Shown: positions 12,901 to 26,933, counted from the stretch's first letter. The stretch is DNA of 64,000 bases from Limonium bicolor (GCA_023374045.1 CM041782.1:182918925-182982924), one strand, 5' to 3'. Program-made: numbers and translations. The notes: a model not told the origin generated them from the sequence alone.

Positions 12901-14016
12901 TTTAGAAGTTTTTAAGAGGGATTCTCACCCTGAATCAAGAAGGAAATCACTCCACCCTTGAAGGTTCAATTTGGAGCTCAAGAACAAAAAGAAAAACAAG
13001 GTATCAAAAATGGTGAAAATTGATTACACCAAGAGATGAAGGAAAAATGAGTTTTTCTTGGGAATCTTTACCTTGGAAGGAAGAGGAGACTACAAGCTTC
13101 TCATTGGTGCCATTTTCTCTTCAAATGGGGAAAACCCATGGAGGTCAACTTCATCCTTTTGAAATTTCGAAAAGAGAGGATGATAGAGGAAGATGAGAGG
13201 AAGAAGAATATGTGATTGTTTTTGATTTGGAGCTCAAATGGAGCTTGGGCATGGCATTGAAGTTGAAGAAGCCATGGAGAAAGGGGAGAAAATTGGTGGC
13301 TTGGAGAGGAAGAGGGAGCCGGCTGGGAAGAAGAGAGGAAAGAGAGGAAGAGAGAGAGGAAAAAAGAAAATAAAGGAGGAGAGAGATGGGTGAGGGGTAT
13401 TTGTGGCCTTTGTTATTTTGGCTCTCTCTTGGCTTAATTAACTACTTAACTAGTCATGTGTGAGTGAGCTGTTTACATAATTAAAACCGGCCCACTAACG
13501 TATACATGCTGGAGCGTTTTTCGTTTTTTAACAGAAAACGCTAGTTTATTTACCCGGTTTAGCACTATTCACGAACCGGGACCGTTTTCCAGAATTTTCT
13601 CATTCCTTTAATTTTAAGGGCTATTAAACTCCCATTAATGTTTAATTATAGTTACAAAATCGACTATGATTTATACAGGGCCATTTAACTGTTTAAGTCG
13701 CGTTTTTGGGTTTTCTCGAAAAACGCGTTTTAAGACTCCGTTAGCGTTTTAACGCATTGTTTGGATTCGTTTCCTTCCGGGATTTTTCCCACACGTTCCT
13801 AATGTGTAATTAAGGTATAAAAATATATTTATAGCCCTAATGAAGGTTATGTACCTCCTAAAATAATTAAATACGTATTTTCACGTTTTGTGATTTTTAC
13901 GCATTTCCTTTTTCTTTTTGGTTTTCATTTCTTCACCAATGATCTTAAGGACTTAATTAGCCTTAGAAAATTATAATTACATAATTAATTAACACATTAA
14001 GGTTTGGGGTATTTCA
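9975..14016 (-). repeat. Element A 5' LTR (4042 bp)
   Basis: Direct repeat of 715-4778 with the same ends, next to the PBS. Its mid-LTR array is at 11809-12130 and its putative leader intron at 10331-11475. Compared with the left copy, 12150-13330 shows many small length differences in homopolymer runs, which may be assembly noise rather than age. Confidence 0.93.
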
Positions 14017-14022
14017 GGCATA

Positions 14023-14131
14023 TTCAACCGAAAACAAAATGAACAACTTAAATTAAAGAATCAAAGAATTAAAGAATAAAAAATAAAGAATAGGGCGTTT
14101 TACCGAATTTAGGACTTGGACTAATTCCAAG
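14023..14131 (-). mobile_element. Element X leader, part 2
   Basis: Short A-rich leader between the X primer site and the insertion point of A. It continues into 714-1 once A is excised. Confidence 0.65.
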
Positions 14132-14149
14132 TCCCCGGCAACGGCGCCA
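14132..14149 (-). other. Primer-binding site of element X
   Basis: The minus strand reads TGGCGCCGTTGCCGGGGA, a primer site typical of plant Tat/Athila-type elements. It starts three bases inside the LTR end (sense ...TTCTAGCA). This sets the orientation of X as minus. Confidence 0.85.
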
Positions 14150-17100
14150 ATTTGCTAGAAGGGAATTTATAGGGATAAAACTATATACAAAAGAATAAAA
14201 CAAATAACTAAACCTACAACTCTACTACAGGTAGCAAAATAAAACCCAGTCGGAGTATAGTGTAAATATATTACGACCGAGAGTATCGAACCCAAGGGAC
14301 TTATAGAAAACTTGTCCTAATCCGGTAATAACCTATTCTATAACAAGGGGGGAAAAGTAAATGTGATTCTAAACTAAGGAAACTAAATAAAATAAAATAA
14401 CTTTGATTTGGGGAGATTATCAACGTAAGGGACACGTAAGACCAATAATCAAAGGTGGCAAGTCTCAAAGAGGATTTGGTCTCGCAAAATGCATACGCCG
14501 GATGTGATGCCGGACCTCCGCTACCTGGCAGAGTCAAGGCCTTTGAATGTGCCGGACAACTTTTACCCGGCACGACATCCGGCATCGTACATTTCGTAAA
14601 TAACACTTCCAGATTCGGTTCTGACAAAAGGAACTCAATATTCATACTTGCATCGTGCATAGCTAATGCCGCGAATACAAACAGAATAATGGGAAATAAG
14701 ATATTAACCCTAAACCTTAAGTCTTGCTCCCGCTGAGGCGCAGAAGACAATGTTAAAGATTACCAAAATCCTAATCTATCATATTCTTGTCTTGTGAACA
14801 TTAAATAGGACTTAGAGATAAGAGAATAAATAGCTACTTCATTCTACTTTTCATGAAGATTAGAACTCGGGTTAAGAAACTTGAAAATTCCATATGTAAC
14901 ACCCCTCTCCTTAAACACGATATAATCTCTCACGTAGCAATAAATAAAACGTCTTACAGCGGAAGAATAAACAATAATAACAATACTCACTCGGGTGTCA
15001 CCGGCCATTACTCGCCCATGCGAGCAACGAAGCCAAACTATATCCAACTTCCAAAATAAACAAACTGCTAACCGCCGTGATAACGAGAAAACTCCTATAC
15101 ATCATACTAAGTCAATACTCATAAACATCGACAAGTGAGCGTCTACCCAAACCTGAATATACATAACCGTATCATATTACAACCCATGTGCGGTAATTAA
15201 AATAAACTCTAATTACCTTGTTCCCGCACTTCGGCTTCGACGATAATCAACAACCTGTATATGGTGTAGTATCAGCGATAGACGCTGAGTATGCCGGGCT
15301 GGACCCTATTGGTCACTTAGTCATTTTAACCATCTTATTATTAGATTGGTTTCATGCTTTACCATTTTACAGTTATAATCAATACTGTAATATACATAAT
15401 CATCCATCCAAATATTCATAAATATTCAACCATCCATCCAATCCAAACATTCATTTAATACCACAAACCACATTTGTATATCGAATGTATCGAATAATTC
15501 CATAGTAATGTACAATGTACAATCGCCGTAGCGTTCACCATCCATTGTTAATTTAATTTAATTTGGCCTTGAAGGCCCCATCCATATCAAACTGATTACA
15601 GTATAATGTACAATGTACAATCGCCGTAGCGTACAGTTTCCATAGTTAATAATGTACAAAGTACATTCTCCGTGGCGTACAGTTTTCATATTTAATTTAT
15701 CTTAGCCTTGTAGGCTCCATCCAACCATGTTTAATTAATACCAATAGGGCGTCATGTTAAGACAACCCGATAACCTCACCATGGACTGTAGTCCTCCCGT
15801 ACACACAAAGGTGCTCATTTCGCCAGAGGTCCGGAGGCCCCTGACTATTCTCTTATGTCTGGTAAGACGTCCATAGAAAAGGCCGTAGCCACCTGACCCA
15901 CGATCCAAATAGGGCTCGCATGGGTATAACCTGGAGCAGAACCCGATCGGGTACCCCTTAGTGATCACAACTGCGCAACCAAGTAGTTCGTAAACTACCG
16001 GGATTCCTCACCTCAACTCATACCAACTCTCTCTCATACTGTTTAAGATATGCTCTTAGTCTTATAGAGAATAATTATTAGTTAGCTGCCCAATGGGTCT
16101 CACGCATACCTAGAAGTAATCTAGGTTATATTCATGTTCGAGATCCATGCTCTAGAGACCGACAATGTCGTGACTCGTCCCTAAGTATTTTACTTAGGTT
16201 GCCATATACTTAATATTAATACTATGGTTTTATTAAGTAACCGTCATGTTATCACATTAACGTATATGTATGTTTATATAAGTCGATCTATAGTCGACGT
16301 AGTGTTAGTCCCGTGGGACGCTCGTGCATAATAATTAATGCAGTAGCACACAATCACATACATGTATCCAAAACACTTAACACACAAGTGATAACAAACA
16401 AATCCGAGCCCAAGGAGTTTCCTTAGGACAACTCGGATCAAACCCCTTTACATACCGTTCACCAAGACCTAGGATGCGCAGTGTAGTCCACTAGCTCGTC
16501 AAGCGTCCTTGTCTGAAGTATGATCTAAACGGTATTAAAACTATAAGTTAGTCTCCATGACTAACTACATCCGGTATTTCCGAATAACAAGTAACCCCGA
16601 CAGTTCATCCCCGGATTTCTACAGTTATTGTTACGGGTTTCTCTAAACCGGTCGGCTTTGTTACAAAAACTCATATGTCAAAACATTTCAACTGTTAAGT
16701 TTAATTCATTATTTTTCTTTAATCTTATCCACCATTAATATAGGTACATAACCTATGGTTGCATGTATGCATGCATTATTATATTATATTGTATTATTTT
16801 CCCACCATCCATTATAATACATTGTATTATATAATCTATTATCTTAGCAAATAATATTTGCATTCAAAACTCATAACTTATAGTTTATAAACTATTTCCA
16901 TGCAATAACCACCACCATTATATTATATGGTTTCCAACCATATTATATATTCATCCTTATTTACATTATTCTTTTGTATGTATATATTTACCACGTAGGT
17001 AAACTCCGTGAGTTTAATAAACTCTTATATTATATGTTACATTTTATCATCTTATATTAGATGATTATTCCCATTAGTTGTATTATATTATACAACTTAT

Positions 17101-18628
17101 ATTAAGATTTTATCCTAATATTATGTAACATTTTATGTTGTAATAATTACAACTCCTAAGGTTTAATCAATAAATACCTTAATTTATAAATCTAATTTAT
17201 TTATAATTTATCACATTATTTAATGTGAATCTCCTTACTTATATTAATTCCATTTAAACCATATAATTGTTATAACATTTATAACATTATAGACCTTAGT
17301 CTAAAATTCATTTTCCAACCTTTAATATTTCGGTACAGCCCTTGAATTTATTTAAATTCTATTTTGACCACATAACATTATGTAATGTTATACCATATAC
17401 TAATATCATTTGATATGATATCTTTATTTCCTTTAACTTATAACCTATAGTTTTTATAAAAAACTATTATATATTGCCGCATAGGCATATATATTAAACC
17501 TTATTCTTTTCCATAAACCATAGTTTCCTTTATTTACAAAATCACCACATTATTTATACCATGTTATATATACCATTTAATATAACATTTCTAACTTATA
17601 AAAAGGGTATAACCTATTATATTTTTTGTAAATTCCGAACAGACCTTGTTCTGTTTTATAATTGCCATTTGTCCCATTTTATAACATATAGTTTTATAGT
17701 ATCATTAAAACTATATATTATACACATATCTTAATAAATACTCTTATATAATTCTAAAAATCACCAAATTTCACCAAAGGGTTATAATTACGCTTACTAA
17801 CCCATAAACTTTCGGTATTTATTATACCACCACATATATTTCTCCAAAGCGTCATGATGACATAATAACTATATATTATACATATATAGTTTATTTTAAT
17901 TCCAAAATCAACCCAATAAATTCCTAAAAATTCCTAATAGCCCATGGGTGTTTATAATACCATTTTACACCCTTAACTTTCAGAAATAACATATATACCA
18001 CATATGTTATAAAATTGTTACAATAAAATACTTATCTTATTATAAAACCTTAAATAAGTTATCTAACTTATTTAATTTGGTCAAAACCTAGCATATGGTC
18101 AAGGTTGACCACCTTAATATTTCCTTGACCATTAATCTCCACAAATTACGGTTTATACCCATATTTCCTATAAATCACCATTTAACCCCAAAACTTTATA
18201 TAATCTTATAATTTTTATATAAACTCCTTTAAACCTCTAAATTTCGGCTATATCCTTTTATAGCCCCCAAATTTAATTTAATTACACCTAAGACCCCAAT
18301 TCCTTGTGGTAATAATTAAATATCACCTAAACTTAAATAAAAGCTTATAAATGCATAAATAAAATGGCCTAAAGTACATGGCCTTATTACAAACATTAGC
18401 TTATAAAATGAATTACACATAAATGCCCATAAAAGCCTTAAACTCTCGGCCTTACACCAATATTTTCAATAATTACCAATTTTCCACATAATGTCTTAAA
18501 TTTGACAATTATGCTAATTAATTAGTTATAAAATTTACTAAACCATTCCTTAATCACCTAAGGTCAAAATAAGACCTTAAATACCTTGTTCACTCATGGC
18601 ACATATTATACAAATATGTATTGAAATA

Positions 18629-18658
18629 CCCCTAAATTAATTTAAATTAATTTAGGGG
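18629..18658. repeat. Perfect 30-bp palindrome at D2 5' end
   Basis: CCCCTAAATTAATTT followed immediately by its exact reverse complement, starting seven bases inside the LTR end. Confidence 0.9.
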
Positions 18659-21403
18659 ATTTATTTTATTAAAATATTAAATTATTATATGGAATTATGA
18701 ATATTAAATTATTATATGGAATTGTGAAATTTATTTAGTGGTTTTCTCCTATTTAACCCTAATTATTATATAGTATTATGAATTTAATAATAAGATTTAT
18801 AAGTCAATAAATCTTGGGAAAATTTCTAAACACTCCAAATATATTTTAAAGATTTTGGGAAGTGTTGGAACATTGTTTTGAAACATAAAAGTCAATATAA
18901 AATTCTAGAAAACTTAAAGCTTATTAAGCCTTGCTAGAGTTGACTTTTTGAGAATGGTCAAACCAGGCCATGAAACCTATACCAATAAATAGGTTATGAA
19001 AAACCATGAAGATCGATAAAAAGAACGTTAAAAACGGATCATCCTAGCCAAAGTTATGATAAATTGAAGTTTAGAGCCAAAATTTTGAAGGATGCTGACG
19101 TGTCCAGGACACGTGTTGCGCCCAGTCAGCACCGGGTCACTCAATCGGTTGAGTTCCAGCGGTTTTGGCATGTCAACAGGCGATCTTTAGACACCTATAT
19201 CTTTTTCCCTACTCCACCATTTGGTATGCCATTTGTTTCATTCGATTCTCCTATCTTTCCTCTTTCCAACCATTACTCACACACCATCTAACTCCTTCTA
19301 CAATGATCGGAAAGTTGATCCAAAGTTACCTCCTCGCGAGTTCGTAACCCAGAACTACAGTTTTTCTTGAAATCGGGTAAACTTCGTCACGCCATAACTT
19401 CTTCATTTCTCATCCAAATTTCGTGTTCTTTAGATTGTTTTGAAGATCTTTAATCCCTCTATAACTTTGATGTTGATGGCCAAGGCTGATTCGCACTGGT
19501 TTGGGAGATAAATCTGTCTAAAGTTGCCTACTCGATCTCGGTGGAAAATCTGCCCAGTTCATCCCGAAACCAACTAGGTAAACACCGATCTTGAGAGATC
19601 TGTAACTTTCTCCATAGTTCATCAAAATCAATGATTCTTCCACTAACATCTAGAGTTACATGTCTAGTTTGGATTGTGATAGGTTACATGAATCAAATCT
19701 CTCTCAGTTGGTGCGAGTTGATTCGAGAAGTGGTATACCTGAACCGCACATGAAATAACGATTTCCAGTTTTCCCGATTTGGTTTCGCCCCGTTAATGCA
19801 ATTCCGGTGAGTTTCCGATCAAATTGCTCCGATTTTGATGTTCGTAGTCATGTTTCCGATCAAACCCACATGCCAATTTAGTCTATTATGCATTACAATG
19901 GGAGAATTTGTCGAAATTGAAATCGAACTCAAACCATGAACCCTAACTTCGAACCCAGATTCGAAACTGCTCGATTCTGCATGATAATTGGGGAAATTGG
20001 TACCATTAGAACCGGGATTTAATTTCGAGTCGATAGGAACAAGAATCATCGAATTTCGTTCTGTAGATTGTGAGTTATAAGGTGATTAGTACTTGGGTCG
20101 GAAGGGGAGATCGCTGAAGAACTTGAGAGTTCTGGGCTGTCCGATCTCAGTTAATAAACATGGACGGCCGAGATTAGATCGTGGGGATTTAAGTTGTAAT
20201 AAGTTAATATGTTTTCCAGAATAAAGTCCTAACTTGCTAGATTTATTTAATGGCCTTCCCGAATGTATTTTGACTTGAAATTTTAACCATAGATTCCTTA
20301 TAAAATCTAGTTTATTTTGATGTAAATTAATATGGGTTTTGAGTTTTTAAACATAAGTTATGATTTTTGCAAGTTACGAGAAATATGGAATTATTTGGGT
20401 AATTTAAAAAGATATTTTTTATGAAATAAAAATTTTATAATATGTCTAAAATGTTATAGTTATTATATATTAAATTTGGGAATTTTTGGACAAGGTTAAA
20501 TGGGTTTAAAAATTATGTTTATGGAATTTTCATAAGAATAACTTATAATGCATGGTTTTTAATGTAACAAAAATTAAAGTATGGTTTGTCAACAAGCTTT
20601 TTAGGTTGGGGAAAAATAATTAATCCTAAATTAACATTTTACATCAGTATGTTTATAAATATTTTGGGTATTATCTTTTAGGTGAAGTAAAAGTTGTTTA
20701 CACCTAAATATATTTATATGAGAGGAATAAAATAGGAACTTATATTAAATCGAAGTATTAAACTAAACTACATATTATTATTATGGAGGTTAATATGCTT
20801 AATTAAACTAGGGCAAACACTTTGTTTTATAAACCATATATCAGTTGTGGATATGTCTAAAAGGTATTAAAAATAATTAAATACAATAAGAATTTCTTAA
20901 AGAATGTTTTGGATAAATCCTAAGGAAAATATAAGTGTATATATATAAATACATTAAAATGTAAATAAAAGTAGTAACACACCTTAGGGGAAACGTATTA
21001 AGAGGGAAAAGTTGGGATAAACCTTATTCATACGTGACAATTAAGTATATCAAATGTTACAGTGACATCTAGGTGGACTATTAGGGGGAGGTACATATCT
21101 TAAACCTTGAATAGGTGATGAAGTAAGATTAGCCGAGCGTAACCAAAGGGTTTAATTAAACTAAACCTATAATCAGGAGTGGGTAAATGGAATAAGCTAA
21201 GTATGCATTAAAGATTTAATTACGAGATCTAGCCAGATCCTTGGGAGGGTGTAACTGTAAAACAAAACTATAGACTAATAGGAGTGGAGGATGTGTAGCA
21301 TTATAGTACCTTAACTAATCAATGTTTGGAATACTTTAATTATAGGTGATTAGTGGAAGTAGTTCGCATTTTCAAGTTTGGTTACTGCTTCTACATATAC
21401 CAG

Positions 21404-22254
21404 GTACGATTTCTCGTACTCAGATGCTTTTGGTGACGAATTTTATGGAACGATTTGTGAAACGCTAAATGAGTATGAATGTATCTTGAAAGGAAATTGT
21501 TTGTGTGACTGACTCAGCCTGTTGTGACTAACTGAGCCTTGGATGTACAACTCACATGATCATTGGTTCCTTTTTATCTGGTTATCTCATTAGATATTGA
21601 CTGTTGAGGGTTTACGCCTCTGCACTCTGTAGGACTGAGTGTTTTGGTATTGCACTTGTACAGTTAATAGTCTAGTGGGAATATGGGAAATGTCAAACTT
21701 GGTACTGGGTATGGATTATTTCTAATAAGTGGTGCACTCACTTTTCACCGATGACTGAGAACGGGTCGGTGGCAGCGGAGGTCTGCTATACCTTGTCCAT
21801 ATGGACAACTGACAGCGGAGGTCTGTTTACCTCGTCCTTGTGACAACTGACTGGCGGTGGGGGCCATCTCTCCTAACTGGGTATATTCCACTCTTGAATT
21901 ATGGGTTCTTGGATATCTTCCTCCATTCCTAGTCCTTGTGACTACTTGGGTCTTTCTACCCTAATTGGAACTGAACTAACACAAGCAATGGATGTTCACT
22001 GACTTATGATGTGGTTTCTTTTACGTTGGCTCACTTTACCTTCATGTTATTTATCTCTATCCTTGACTTGTTATCTTTGACTTGGTGTTTTGGTGTGCCT
22101 TGTTCTTCTGCTTTTGTTCTAAGTGGTTGGCTTCATCTTATTGTTTATTTTTAGGAGTTATGCTTTAAACTGTTGTTTTGGAGAGTTGTACCAGTTCCAT
22201 TCCAGGGAACTGACTCACCCCTCCTGGGGTGGGCTGCTTGGTTTCATCTTGCAG
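21404..22254 (+). other. Putative leader intron in D2
   Basis: Donor CCAG|GTACGATTTC at 21404 and acceptor ATCTTGCAG ending at 22254, 851 bp. The sites resemble those in the LTRs of A, B, C, C2 and E. No transcript evidence is available here. Confidence 0.3.
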
Positions 22255-25200
22255 GTACGAATTGTTTTACAGGTAGCCACGAAGAGTATGAGTGTATGGG
22301 ATGGGAATTAGGAACTTTGGAGAGCTATTGTATTTTGTTATTATCCTTTTATGTTATGTTTTCTCGAGATCAGACCGTAGCATTTGTAATGTCATAAGTT
22401 GTAATTGGTGAGGTTTGGTGCCGGGTGTTTGGAACCCGATGATCTGTAATCGCCTTAGTATTTTATTTCCGCTGCACTTATGATAAGTAGGGGCGTTACA
22501 TGTATAAGCACATATTAATATACCAAGTGAAGGTTTAAGTGATTTATACCTTATTTTTGCCTAGTTAAGGCCTGTTTGGCCACGGCTGATTGGAGATAAT
22601 ATTTCCACAGCATTAGTTACATGTTTTCAAATAGCAATTAAGACATGATTAGTCTCCAAGCAAGATCTAACCATAAGAAGTGTTTAATGTCAATTTTCAA
22701 GGTAAATTTACCTTATAATACCAAGGCAAGAACAAGTGCTCCACGGCCTGTTTTTACAGTAGCTAAAGAGTATAAAAAGAGCTACTAAAACCAAGCTTTA
22801 AACTGGTATAACTCAGATTAGAAGATAGCTAATTTTTACCTTGTTTAAAATGCCAAAAATGGTGTTTTGGCTTGGATTTGGCTATACCTTGAAGCTCTTG
22901 ATATACCAACTGAATAAGTATGTTAAGATGAAGATTATAAGCTTAGAAAACCAAGCTTTACAACCGGATTTTAAAGGAAATCAAGGATAGGTGCTTAAAG
23001 CACATTTTTATACCTTAAGAACAAGATTAGTTTTCTCCACCTTCTTCCCTTGTTAAGGCCGAGATACACCCTCCATTTAACCTCCAAAACAACCAAAAAA
23101 CATTGATGGAAATGGTTGATGCTTTGCTCCATTGAAAGAGGAAAGAATTGTGAAGAAAATAAACATAAACTAGCTTAATAAGCTTACCAATTGCAATTGT
23201 TGTTCTCTTCTGTTCTTGGTGTGTTCCTACATAAATGGAGAAGCCAAAGAGAGGTTGAAGGAGCTGGGTGTCGGCTGGGATGGAAGGCAAGTGAAGAAAT
23301 AAGTGAGTTTAGCTTATAATGTTACTTTATATTACTTTATCAAATAGTAATTAGGTGACTCATGACATTAGCTAGATATTTTCTTATAAATTGATTAATG
23401 AATGGGTGAGACAGCTGTAGGAGGTCGGCAGCTTAAGGCATGGTCAATGGGTGATGTTTGACCTTAGTTAATATTAAGTAACCAAATGTTATTTTTGGGT
23501 ACTATTCATACTAAATTGCCCATTTTGATTTTATTTTCAAACTTTTATTTAGACTTTATAATATAGTCTATCATGCCACATTAATGTTATAAAGAACGTA
23601 ATATAGTCTTTACAGTGACAAAAAGTTATTATCTTAGAGCTCATACACAAAAAACGTGCTTTAAGGAATTTTAGTGCACATTTTGAGTCGCAGGGTGTTT
23701 CTGAGCTCTGTTTTCTTTGAGAACAGTTTTTTTGTGTTCCTTACATGATATTTGATCATGATATCCAATTTTATATCATTTAGAGGTCATTAGACCTTTA
23801 AGGTTTTCTTAGAGCACATTTTTGCCCTACTTGACCTTGAAGCATGAAAATGCTTGTTCTTTGTGTTGGAGTGTTGTCCAACGATTGTAGTGTGTTCCTT
23901 AATGTGTTAATATGCTTAGGAAAAATGTTTAGGTCCTAAGAAGTTCATTTGGGTATTTATTTACCCTAAACAGTCAAAGGGTGCAACATCTTACTTTGTG
24001 TTGACCACTGTTGTTCTCAGTTGACTTTTAAGGCATGTTTAGGCCTTAATCAATGTGATTTGATATTTAATCCATATTTTATTAGTTTGGGGTATTTCAC
24101 CATAAATGATCATAAGAGTTTTACAAGGAAATCTTCCCTAACCAAAAATCTAACAAGGATTCTGCATCACCATCCACACAACTACAAGAAGAGAATACAA
24201 AGGGGGAGAACGAAATGTTCATAGCCTTACCCCGACAAGGTCTTCTTCTTCTCTTGCGTGGATGGATCTGTAGACGTTCCTTGGACACCAACAATGGAGT
24301 GGAGTGGAAATAGAGACGTGAATGGAGTGTATAATGATGTTGAAGTGTGTCAAATTGCAGCCTTTCTCGGCCTATTTATAGGCATCAAAATGTCTGTTGC
24401 CGGGCGTCGTACCGGATCACCAGTAGCCGGCACACGTGATAAATGCGCCCTACTGTTAACGGTCGAAACCGTCAATTCCACGTGAAACAGTGCATATGCC
24501 GGGTAGGATATACCCGCATCACACCCGACAATAGCCAAATCTCCAACGGTCAATAACTGCCATCGTCTGGTCAACTGTGGTGACTCTTCACTTATGCCGG
24601 ATGGGATCTACCCGGCATTGTATCCGGCAAAGCTCCTTTTCCGATCTATGCTCATGCCGTGCAGGATTAATACGGCATTGAGTCCGGCTTCAATTTAACT
24701 TTTGCCTAGAAAATCATTCCTTGCACAGAAAAATCATAAAAACATAAGTTTGTACAATTAATATACTTAAACACATAATAAGCATAAATAACATATAGTT
24801 AACCTTATTTACAAAAATATAATCATAAATCTAATGGGTAAAATATGATAAGTTTGCGGCTTATCACTACCTCACTTTACCTCCATGCTCTACCTCCATA
24901 TGAGCTCCAAATGTACAAATAATTACATATTCTTACTCCCCTCATCATCCTCTACACTTCTCTCTTTTCAAAATCCAAAAATGAGGAAGTTCATCTCCAT
25001 GGGTTTTCCCCATTCAAAGGGAAAATAGCATCAATGGGTAGCTTAGAGTCTCCTCTCCCCATTAAGGTAAAAATCTACATGAAAAAACTCATGTTTGCTT
25101 CATCTTCCTTCATAGCAAATTTTTACCCTATGTAACACTCTATTTCTCTCTCTCTTTTGATCATAATTTCAACCTTGCAATGGTGGTGGAATCACCTTCT

Positions 25201-26303
25201 TGAACCAAGGGCTAAAACCCCTCCTAAAACACTCCAAAGGTAAACCCTAGAAATCTTGTTCTAAGAATTTCAATGAATTAGTATAAATCTAAGGGTTAGT
25301 ATTTTAATTATGCTTGTTTTGTGTACTTTGGGTGATGGGAATGGAGTTTGGCAACTCCATTCCCCATATGATCGATTTTGTGCAAGAAAGAGAGAAGGAG
25401 AAGAATTGGAAAAGAAAAGAGGAAATAAGAGCTTAAGGTAAAAGCTCTTTCGTAATGCTATATTTTAATGCATTAGAGTAATGGGAATGGGTAAAAGCAA
25501 TTAAAGGACCCAAAATATTGTATTAGTATTGTGGTTGTGGAAGTTTAAGCATTTGTGAGCAAGTATTTGGATTGTAGGCCTTAGAGCCAAATAATTGGGT
25601 ATGTGTAATGGTATCGTAGTTTGATGGGTATTGATGTATTGGGATATTGTTTTGATTGCTGGTAGGACCCTTCTGATAATGTGGCTAGATTAGGAATGAA
25701 TTTGATGAAAAGTGTGTATGTGGCTAAGTAAGGAAAGTAGGTGAACTATGGCAAAATTTTGGTAGGAATTGTGCAATTATTAAGTGACTTGGGGAATGGG
25801 AGAACCAAGGTGTGTATTGGGTTTAGTAGAGATGGTTAGAAACCATGGAGTAGTAGTTGTGGTAAGATAATGAAAGGATACAAAATCTGTAGCAAGAAGT
25901 GTTGGAATGTATTGGAGAAACTAGGAAAAAAACTAGTGTACAAGATTTAGTGAAATGAATGTTGGACTTGGGTATAGATGGTGTAATGGCTTGGAAATTA
26001 ATTGGCATGGTAAGATGATGTATTTAGAATGCTAGGAATGGCATTGGTTGGGGAAGTATTGGACGGTAGAATTGAGTGTAAAAATCTGTAGCATTTGAGA
26101 ACAAAGGTTGGCATAAGTGTTGAAATGAAGTGAGGAAAAATTGTGTATGTGGATTTAGGAATGAGTAATGAATTTGGTGGATGAACTAAGGAAATTTTAA
26201 GGGCCTAAGTAGTGTTAAAACATATGGGATTACATGTAGGAAGATTGGGGAAGCAATGAGTAAAGTAGAGAACTGAAAACAGATTTTAAAACTGAAGTAC
26301 TGG

Positions 26304-26561
26304 GCCGGACCGACCTTGGGACCAAACTTGCAAGGTCAGTCGAGCCTTAAAATACAAGACGGGAAGTCTACTGGAATGGACCGACCTTGGGGACCGGACT
26401 TGCAAGGTCGGTCGGCCTAAAATTTTCCGTTTGTGTAACCTACTGGAATGGACCGACCTTGGGACCGGACTTGCAAGGTCGGTCGGGCCTGAATTTTTCC
26501 AGCGATGAAACTTACTGACTTCGACTGACCTTGGGTCCGACCCTGGGTAAGGTCGGTCGAG
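26304..26561. repeat. CCGACC/GGTCGG inverted-motif array in C2
   Basis: Four irregular units of about 65-80 bp, each with GACCGACCTTGG facing CAAGGTCGGTC. An A-rich tract (26567-26600) and TA-rich microsatellite (26625-26655) follow. Confidence 0.8.
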
Positions 26562-26933
26562 TCAAAACAAAAAAAAAATAAAAAAAAATAAAAATAAAGA
26601 TAGTATAATATAGTAATCATATGTATGTATATATATATGTATATGTACATATGTACGAGATTTTAGTAATACACCATTAATGTAACAATAATGCAAAGAA
26701 AGTAAGTAAATAAGTAAGAAGGCAAGTTCATGATGTAAAGAGTAAAGAATGATTTTTAAATCAAGTATAGAATGTAAAGAACTAGTAAGTATGTAAAGGA
26801 AGTAGTGAAGTAAGGATAAGTGGATCAATAATAGATCATTGATCATACAACTTTATGCATATCTTAGGATTCAAATAGTTGAACACCGAAGGGAGTCGGT
26901 GAGTCCAAAGTCAACGGTGAAAGGTATGATTTC

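Larger units (their letters stand above)
715..14016 (-). mobile_element. Element A: complete non-coding LTR retrotransposon (LARD-like)
   Basis: Two long direct repeats (715-4778 and 9975-14016) have TG...CA ends and flank a 5.2 kb interior with no recognisable gag or pol. Orientation is minus: the primer site lies just inside the right LTR and the purine tract just inside the left LTR. The 6 bp GGCATA is duplicated at both flanks (5 bp would be more usual). The LTR ends, the PBS hairpin and about 50 nt after the PBS resemble coding element B. A is therefore probably a non-autonomous partner of a B-like element. It fits the 'large retrotransposon derivative' class: LTRs over 4 kb and a long non-coding interior. 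Confidence 0.9.
18622..22500 (+). mobile_element. Solo LTR D2 (3.9 kb) nested in D1
   Basis: Begins TGAAATACCCC, ends GGGGCGTTACA, and is flanked by TGTAT on both sides (18617-18621 and 22501-22505). It is a separate LTR family inserted opposite to D1. It has no coding region. A donor/acceptor-like pair lies at 21404 and 22254. The start holds a perfect 30-bp palindrome. Confidence 0.88.
14895..24099 (-). mobile_element. Solo LTR D1 (5.3 kb), split by D2
   Basis: Begins TGTAACACCCC at 14895, ends GGGGTATTTCA at 24099, and is flanked by the direct repeat CCATA (14890-14894 and 24100-24104). Without D2 (18622-22500 plus one TSD copy) it is about 5321 bp. No PBS or internal coding region separates two LTR copies, so this is a solo LTR left by recombination. 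The middle (about 16700-18600) is very AT-rich. 15735-15960 is homologous to the reverse complement of F1 at 39840-39960. Confidence 0.85.
14153..24866 (-). repeat. Element X 5' LTR, interrupted by D1
   Basis: The two pieces 14153-14894 and 24105-24866 join at the CCATA duplication to give an LTR of about 1.5 kb. In the sense direction it starts TGATAAGCCGC at 24866 and ends TTCTAGCA at 14153. It carries CCGG/CCGGCAT motif clusters at 14497-14590, 24396-24440, 24492-24540 and 24592-24690. Short open frames inside are incidental. The 3' LTR lies outside the window. Confidence 0.8.

Noticed and set aside
14895..22500. DNA transposon with TGTAACRCCCC terminal inverted repeats
   Set aside because: The two ends belong to different solo LTRs: D1 ends at 24099 with CCATA duplications and D2 starts at 18622 with TGTAT duplications.
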